A stretch of DNA of 18,343 nucleotides from CAVTUU01 sp045804965 (lineage in GTDB: Bacteria; Chloroflexota; Chloroflexia; Thermomicrobiales; UBA6265), in assembly GCA_045804965.1 (NCBI GenBank), contig JBJMMD010000053.1, positions 1 to 18,343 on the forward strand, written 5' to 3'. Position numbers and translations under genes: made by a program. The notes below the pieces were generated by a model. The model did not search any database, was not told the DNA's origin, and saw only the letters and a list, made by a program, of their open reading frames with translations. Positions 14,736 through 18,343 of this stretch are shown here, in pieces. Numbering within the stretch: the stretch's first letter is position 1; every line of letters begins with the position of its first letter.

Positions 14736-15957
14736 CCACAGTTCCTCCCATCGCGGTCGCGCCCATGCAAGCGTGCAGCGCATCGGCCATCGCCCGCGCA
14801 AACGCCGGATCGTTGATGTCGGTGTCGAAGGCGTGTAGTTCGACCTTGGGCTCAAGATACCGGCGGAGCGCGTCAAAGAGCGCCGCGTCCGCAATCGGAT
14901 CGTGGAACGGCTGATCTTCGGTCGCGATCATCGACACGCCGCGCAACGGCATGAACAGTCGCACCGGTCCACGGGCGGCGTTGAGCCGTTCCGCGATCCG
15001 CCGGCCGAGCTCCGCGCATTCCTCCGCCGTCGTCCGCATCAGGGTCACGGCTGCGTTGTGGCGGTGAAACTGGCGACCGGCGTATCGATCCGGAACGGTT
15101 TCCATCGGCCCAAAATTGACCATATCGAGCGCGCCCAGCGAGACCACTTGCGGGATGCCAACCTCGCCGGCGGCAGCGAGCCGGTCCGGGCCGGCGGCGC
15201 AAACACCGCCCGCGAGGGTATCAGCCAGCTCGGTCGTGGTGATGTCGAGCACGCCCTGCACGAGCCCGCTGCGGACGAGCGCTTCCATGGCGTCGCCACC
15301 CGCGCCGGTGGCATGAAAAACCAGCACTTCGTAGCCGAGCTCTTCGAGCCGCTCCCGGGCAACGGTCACGCACGGCGTCGTCACCCCGAACATCGTCGCC
15401 GCGATCAGCGGGCGACCGGTTTGCAACGGCCGATACGATGTCCTCGCCTTGGCCATGCCCGCAATCGCGGCGGCCGCGTTGGTCAGGATCTGCGCGGAGA
15501 CGCGGTTGATGCCAGCGATATCGACAACCGGGTAAAGCATCATCACATCGGCCGAGCCGACATAGGCGCGGGTGTCACCGATCGCGACCGTCGACACCAG
15601 CACCTTGGGCACACCGACCGGCAACGCGCGCATAACCGCGCCGATGAGGGTTGAACCGCCCGAACCGCCGAGCCCGATGATGCCATCGAGCCGGCCTTCG
15701 TCATGGAGCCGGGTCACGATCGCCGTCGCCCCGCGCGCCATCGCATCGATCGCGCCGCCACGGTCGCCACCGTCCACCAGGGTGGATAGGTCAAGCCCGG
15801 CCGCCTGGGCGACCTCCGCCCGGGAGATGTCTGGGTTGGCACGCGGCGGGCCGAGGATGCCGGCGTCGATCAAGAGCGTGTCGACGCCGAATTCGGTCAG
15901 GCAACGGCGGACAAACTCGTATTCGTCGCCCTTGGTATCGAGTGTTCCGACCAGCAC
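14710..15957 (-). CDS. UPF0261 / Tm-1-like ATP-binding domain protein
   Basis: The 415-aa product belongs to UPF0261, the family of the N-terminal region of tomato Tm-1, for which ATP binding is reported. Seen: the opening LVGTLDTKGDEYEFV, then GIIGLGGSGGSTLIG near 93-107, ADVMMLYPVVDIAGIN near 136-151, an MFGVTTPCV segment, FHATGAGGDAME, and GALDMVNFGP. The biochemical role is unknown; the neighbour is the TIM-barrel partner, overlapped by 26 nt. The coordinates use the GTG at 15957, which has no well-spaced ribosome binding site and would clip the first beta strand. An ACG at 15969 stands 6 bases after GGGAGG and would give MATVVLVGTLDTKG, which fits the family better. I think the ACG start is plausible. 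Confidence 0.88.
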   Translation of the reverse strand: MLVGTLDTKGDEYEFVRRCLTEFGVDTLLIDAGILGPPRANPDISRAEVAQAAGLDLSTLVDGGDRGGAIDAMARGATAIVTRLHDEGRLDGIIGLGGSGGSTLIGAVMRALPVGVPKVLVSTVAIGDTRAYVGSADVMMLYPVVDIAGINRVSAQILTNAAAAIAGMAKARTSYRPLQTGRPLIAATMFGVTTPCVTVARERLEELGYEVLVFHATGAGGDAMEALVRSGLVQGVLDITTTELADTLAGGVCAAGPDRLAAAGEVGIPQVVSLGALDMVNFGPMETVPDRYAGRQFHRHNAAVTLMRTTAEECAELGRRIAERLNAARGPVRLFMPLRGVSMIATEDQPFHDPIADAALFDALRRYLEPKVELHAFDTDINDPAFARAMADALHACMGATAMGGTVGEDTRAHP

Positions 15958-15975
15958 AACCGTTGCCGTAGCGGA

Positions 15976-15981
15976 CCTCCC
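15976..15981 (-). promoter_or_regulatory. Ribosome binding site that points to an ACG start
   Basis: GGGAGG lies 6 bases upstream of ACG 15969 but 18 bases upstream of GTG 15957, the only conventional start nearby in the UPF0261 frame. Confidence 0.5.
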
Positions 15982-16309
15982 TCAACGCTAGTTCGGTTTC
16001 AAGGTCGCGCCAAGAGCGCAAGCTTATCCCGAACAACCGCCGCGCGAAAGATGGCCCTCATGGCGGCCAATTCCGGTCGAGCCTACACGCTTAGGACGTG
16101 GACGCTACCCCATTTTTGTCAATCTTGTCGGCGGCATGTCAGCGGCGAGAGATCGAGCGCCAGCCGCGGGGAATACGTGTTCGAAGGTGGACCCTGTCGA
16201 TCACTTCCTTTTTCGCCAGGTGAGAGACCGCCGGGTCATCGTCACCAGCAAGCCGAAACATACGACGCCGCTGGGGTAAGCCGTTCGCCATTTGCCTCGA
16301 ACAAAGTGA

Positions 16310-16340
16310 GGAGCGCTCGTTTGAGCGCTCCTTATTTCTT
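16310..16340. terminator. Intrinsic terminator hairpin
   Basis: GGAGCGCTC (16310-16318) and GAGCGCTCC (16323-16331) pair perfectly around GTTT. On the plus strand TTATTTCTT follows. On the minus strand it lies about 40 bases beyond the mrr-like stop and is followed by TCACTTTGTT, so it may act in both directions. A diverged direct copy sits at 17872-17893. Confidence 0.7.
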
Positions 16341-16368
16341 GCTCCTAACACTTGACACTACAAGCTTG

Positions 16369-17301
16369 CTAACTGTCTTCAAAATAGTCCGCGTCGACCC
16401 GTTTTATATGGTAACTCACGACATCAGCGACGCCGACGCCATGGTCGATCATCAAGCTTGTTAATTCTTCTCCATCGATCAGGACGATCCTTTTCTCGAT
16501 CCGAGTCACATAGTCCAGCGCGTCCTTGGAAAACGATGAGGTAGTGATGTATACCCCTTTACGAGCCCGCTGACCCTCCAAGCTACCTGCAAATGCCTGA
16601 ACATCTGGACGTCCAACCTGTCGCTCCCAACGCTTTGCCTGGATGTAGACCGAATCGAGTCCAAGCTTGTCCTCTTTTATGATCCCGTCGATGCCGCCAT
16701 CCCCTGTTCCGCCTACAGCGCGCGCTGCATCGGGCCGGGATCCGCCATAACCCATCGAGACCAAGAGATCAATCACGAGCCTCTCGAAGAAAATGGGCGG
16801 AGCCAATTTCACGCGCTCCAGTAACTCCTGTGCTAGCTTCTGACGCAGCCCCAAGTAGGTTTCCTCCAATTGCTCATCGGGCGACAAGCCTTGCCCGGAC
16901 GCCGTAGACGCAGGCGTTGCTCCTGTTGATTTGATCTTGAGGCTCTCTTTTGGATGAGCTCTCGACCGGAATTCAGCGAATCCTGGAAATTGTGAAAGAT
17001 AGGCGTTGTCTATTCGGGGAGGATTCTGGAGCAGCGTGTGTTGACCAGAACTCGTGATGCGGATGCGCGACCGCGCTGTGCGCTCGATGAGACCGGCTTT
17101 GACTTGATAGGTAGTCGTCCATCCGACGCGGTTTGCGAACACCGGCTGACTGCCACTAGGCAATAATTGAAGACGCTCTTCTGAAGAAAGACCGAACTGA
17201 TCTGCAAGAAATTCGACACACTGGCTTGTAGTGTGTTCGTGGCCGTCTTTTAGAAACTGGAGGACGGGGAGCATAAGACTCTGATAGTCGGGAATGGCCA
17301 T
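16369..17301 (-). CDS. mrr: Mrr-family type IV restriction endonuclease
   Basis: Expected to cut modified (methylated) DNA as a defence enzyme. The 310-aa product (E. coli Mrr has 304) has an N-terminal winged-helix region (about 1-95: YQSLMLPVLQFLKDG, FANRVGWTTTYQVKAGLIER), a polar linker (110-145) and a PD-(D/E)xK catalytic domain (about 165-300). The latter shows FERLVIDLLVSMGYG, GTGDGGIDGIIKED with catalytic Asp205, QAKRW with Lys223, then GRPDVQAFAGSLEG and GVYITTSSFSKDA. All catalytic positions are present, so it is probably active. The start is ATG 17301 with GGAG 7 bases upstream. It lies 41 bp downstream of a Phd/YefM-like gene, and both are more AT-rich than their surroundings, as expected of a mobile defence module. 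No methylase or specificity subunit is nearby, consistent with type IV. Confidence 0.92.
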   Translation of the reverse strand: MAIPDYQSLMLPVLQFLKDGHEHTTSQCVEFLADQFGLSSEERLQLLPSGSQPVFANRVGWTTTYQVKAGLIERTARSRIRITSSGQHTLLQNPPRIDNAYLSQFPGFAEFRSRAHPKESLKIKSTGATPASTASGQGLSPDEQLEETYLGLRQKLAQELLERVKLAPPIFFERLVIDLLVSMGYGGSRPDAARAVGGTGDGGIDGIIKEDKLGLDSVYIQAKRWERQVGRPDVQAFAGSLEGQRARKGVYITTSSFSKDALDYVTRIEKRIVLIDGEELTSLMIDHGVGVADVVSYHIKRVDADYFEDS

Positions 17302-17342
17302 GGATTGGCTCCAACACTAGGGAAACGGGTCCATCCGTAATC

Positions 17343-17681
17343 TTACGGCAGATTTTCAGAAATTCTTGACCAGGCGGAAGTGAGTAGTTCAAAGGATATT
17401 TCGTATTTCCGTCGATTTTCGATTCCATTCTTGGCACGCACTTCGGCCAGCATTTCCGCGACCTTTTCCTCAAACTCCTCGGTCGGAACGTCGTGAACGG
17501 AGAGCGGGTTCTCGATATCACTTTGGCGATCCTCGTTCAATTGCTCCAATTGTTCGAGCATCCTGGAGGAGACAATCGCAGCGACCGGAATTCTGCGGTT
17601 TTCGACAAGAATGCGGGATTGCTTCGAGTAGAGCGAGTTGACCAGCGCATTGAGTTGGGCGCGGACTTCAGAGATTGGCAT
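17343..17681 (-). CDS. Phd/YefM-like antitoxin or autorepressor
   Basis: A 112-aa protein whose first 50 residues follow the Phd/YefM pattern: PISEVRAQLNALVNSLYSKQ, RILVENRRIPVAAIVSSRML, then an acidic, Glu-rich helix-forming half (EQLEQLNEDRQSD; TEEFEEKVAEMLAEVRAKNG). Such proteins bind their own promoter with the N-domain and neutralise a toxin with the C-tail. Here the following gene, 41 bp on, is not a RelE, Doc or PIN toxin but an Mrr nuclease. The start is ATG 17681, the first possible after an upstream stop, without a Shine-Dalgarno motif. The C-terminal segment (RRKYEISFELLTSAWSRIS) is longer than usual. Family assignment is by pattern only. Confidence 0.65.
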   Translation of the reverse strand: MPISEVRAQLNALVNSLYSKQSRILVENRRIPVAAIVSSRMLEQLEQLNEDRQSDIENPLSVHDVPTEEFEEKVAEMLAEVRAKNGIENRRKYEISFELLTSAWSRISENLP

Positions 17682-17932
17682 CGTTTGGGCCGAAGGGCGG
17701 GAACGTGTTTATTTCGACACTCCGCGATTTCGTGTCTATTCGAGGGAGGCTGGTTCCGGCGTTTCCCAGCTCGAACACCCGTCATGCCGTTGAATCTCGT
17801 CGATTGATCAGATGCCATGTCCTGAAGCCAGCCTTTACAATGAGCCGCACGAAATCCGCGGATCACAGCGAGGAGCGTCTGTTTGTGCGCTCCGGTTTTC
17901 GCTAATCTGCTGTATGTGAGAAGGACACTCGC
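17682..17932. other. 251-bp divergent spacer (antitoxin / aroF copy B)
   Basis: Must hold promoters for both directions, but I cannot defend specific boxes. A plus-strand open frame (17675-17905) has no recognisable content. The clear element is the terminator-like hairpin at 17872-17899. Confidence 0.5.
17872..17899 (+). promoter_or_regulatory. Terminator-like hairpin in aroF copy B leader
   Basis: GGAGCG (17872-17877) and CGCTCC (17888-17893) form the stem, followed by GGTTTT. It ends about 35 bases before the aroF start. Bases 17871-17900 match 16309-16338 at 23 of 30 positions without gaps. It may be an attenuator for aroF or a terminator for any plus-strand transcript arriving from upstream. 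Confidence 0.45.
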
Positions 17933-18343
17933 ATGATCATCGTCATGAACCCGGGCGCGTCGCGCGAGCAAGTCAACGACGTCGTCGCCCGGATTCGATC
18001 GCTCAGCCTCGATGCCCACCTCTCCGAGGGCGAAGAACACACGATCATCGGCGTCGTCGGTGTGCCCCTGCCCCCGACGCTCGACGAGATGATGGAGGTC
18101 TTTCCCGGCGTCGAGCGCGTCGTGCGGATCACTACCAAGTTCAAACTCACCGGCTGGCAGTTCCATCCCCTGAAAACGATCATCCCGGTCGCGGGCGCCA
18201 ACATCGGCGGGAGCTGCGTCACGGTCATTGCCGGTCCTTGCTCGGTCGAAAGTGAAGAGCAGACCATTTCAACCGCACATGCGGTAAAGGCAGCCGGGGC
18301 GACGCTGCTGCGCGGCGGGGCCTACAAGCCGCGCACGTCGCCC
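17933..18343 (+). CDS. aroF: DAHP synthase, copy B (N-terminal part, runs off window)
   Basis: Second DAHP synthase, 137 codons visible with no stop before the window end. ATG 17933 follows AGAAGGA at 7 bases. The N-terminal ferredoxin-like domain (MIIVMNPGASREQVNDVVAR, EGEEHTIIGVVGVPLPP, KFKLTGWQFHP) aligns without gaps to copy A but differs at about 40% of positions, while the barrel start from IGGSCVTVIAGPCSVE to KPRTSP is identical in DNA. The N-domain carries feedback control in this enzyme class, so the two copies may answer to different end products. Copy B has no aroH partner and is divergent from the Phd-Mrr block. The shared tail could also reflect the assembly joining both genes to one collapsed repeat. 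Confidence 0.9.
   Translation, partial: MIIVMNPGASREQVNDVVARIRSLSLDAHLSEGEEHTIIGVVGVPLPPTLDEMMEVFPGVERVVRITTKFKLTGWQFHPLKTIIPVAGANIGGSCVTVIAGPCSVESEEQTISTAHAVKAAGATLLRGGAYKPRTSP
18203..18343. repeat. Right arm of 141-bp perfect inverted terminal repeat
   Basis: Exact reverse complement of bases 1-141. The boundary at 18203 lies within the Ile codon that opens the DAHP synthase barrel (IGGS). Confidence 0.97.

Larger units (their letters stand above)
15958..16368. other. 411-bp spacer between UPF0261 gene and mrr-like gene
   Basis: Contains the ribosome binding site for the UPF0261 gene (GGGAGG, 15976-15981) and a terminator hairpin (16310-16340). An open plus-strand frame (16051-16464) runs through the terminator into the mrr-like gene and has no recognisable protein pattern. 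I see no other gene. Confidence 0.6.

Noticed and set aside
13881..14894. 337-aa version of the TIM-barrel protein
   Set aside because: The first 53 residues are Arg-rich and out-of-frame with the UPF0261 gene they overlap; GTG 14735 has a good ribosome binding site and the family's normal start.
16051..16464. 137-codon plus-strand frame
   Set aside because: It crosses a strong terminator hairpin and enters the mrr-like gene antisense; the peptide shows no recognisable features.
17675..17905. 76-codon plus-strand frame before aroF copy B
   Set aside because: It overlaps the antitoxin start and the leader hairpin and has no protein-like pattern.
17682..17932. T-box riboswitch controlling aroF copy B
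   Set aside because: The hairpin before aroF suggested one, but the conserved T-box bulge sequence (AGGGTGGNACCGC-like) is absent.
1..18343. Terminal repeats as evidence of a circular plasmid or phage
   Set aside because: The 141-base ends match in inverted, not direct, orientation, so they cannot close a circle, and there are no replication or phage genes.
1..18343. CRISPR array, rRNA or tRNA genes
   Set aside because: No regularly spaced direct repeats, no GTTCGANTC T-loop in a cloverleaf context and no rRNA signatures were seen in any spacer.

Overview
The window looks like one contig, probably from a metagenome, of a high-GC, free-living bacterium. My best guess is a Chloroflexota member related to Thermomicrobia. 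This is inference from gene content: a Thermotoga-type DAHP synthase with a ferredoxin-like N-domain, AroH chorismate mutase, a Tat-exported LppX/LprG-like protein, a UPF0261/TIM-barrel pair, and GC-rich hairpin repeats in nearly every spacer. Nothing here fixes the species.

Layout. Minus strand, 1-5191: a truncated DAHP synthase (aroF copy A) behind chorismate mutase aroH, a repeat-rich spacer, then trpB-trpA (4-nt overlap) followed by a GH3 beta-N-acetylhexosaminidase (nagZ-like). Next come a DedA-family membrane protein and a Dps ferritin (minus), a Tat-exported LppX/LprG-like protein (plus) and an unrecognised 210-aa protein (minus). At 9435-13095 two plus-strand genes encode the halves of a heterodimeric ABC exporter. 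They are preceded by a promoter, a 22-codon upstream ORF and a perfect 13-bp hairpin, and followed by an intrinsic terminator. Minus strand, 13306-15957: a cupin, a TIM-barrel 'phosphoenolpyruvate hydrolase' family protein and a UPF0261 protein; the last two match the two halves of the plant Tm-1 protein. Then a lower-GC block, 16369-17681, holds a Phd/YefM-like antitoxin and an Mrr-type restriction endonuclease. The window ends in a second truncated DAHP synthase (aroF copy B, plus strand).

Themes. Five genes belong to aromatic amino-acid synthesis: two DAHP synthases for the entry step, chorismate mutase for the Phe/Tyr branch, and TrpB/TrpA for the last Trp step. The rest is envelope, export, stress and defence.

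Most notable signals: (1) the first 141 bases are the exact reverse complement of the last 141, so both ends run into the same aroF barrel sequence while the regulatory N-domains differ; (2) an antitoxin-like gene sits directly upstream of an Mrr nuclease, in a block bracketed by two related hairpins; (3) an attenuator-like leader precedes an ABC exporter whose two ATP sites are complementarily degenerate; (4) a dual-hairpin repeat family occurs in at least four spacers; (5) the UPF0261 gene may start at an ACG codon.
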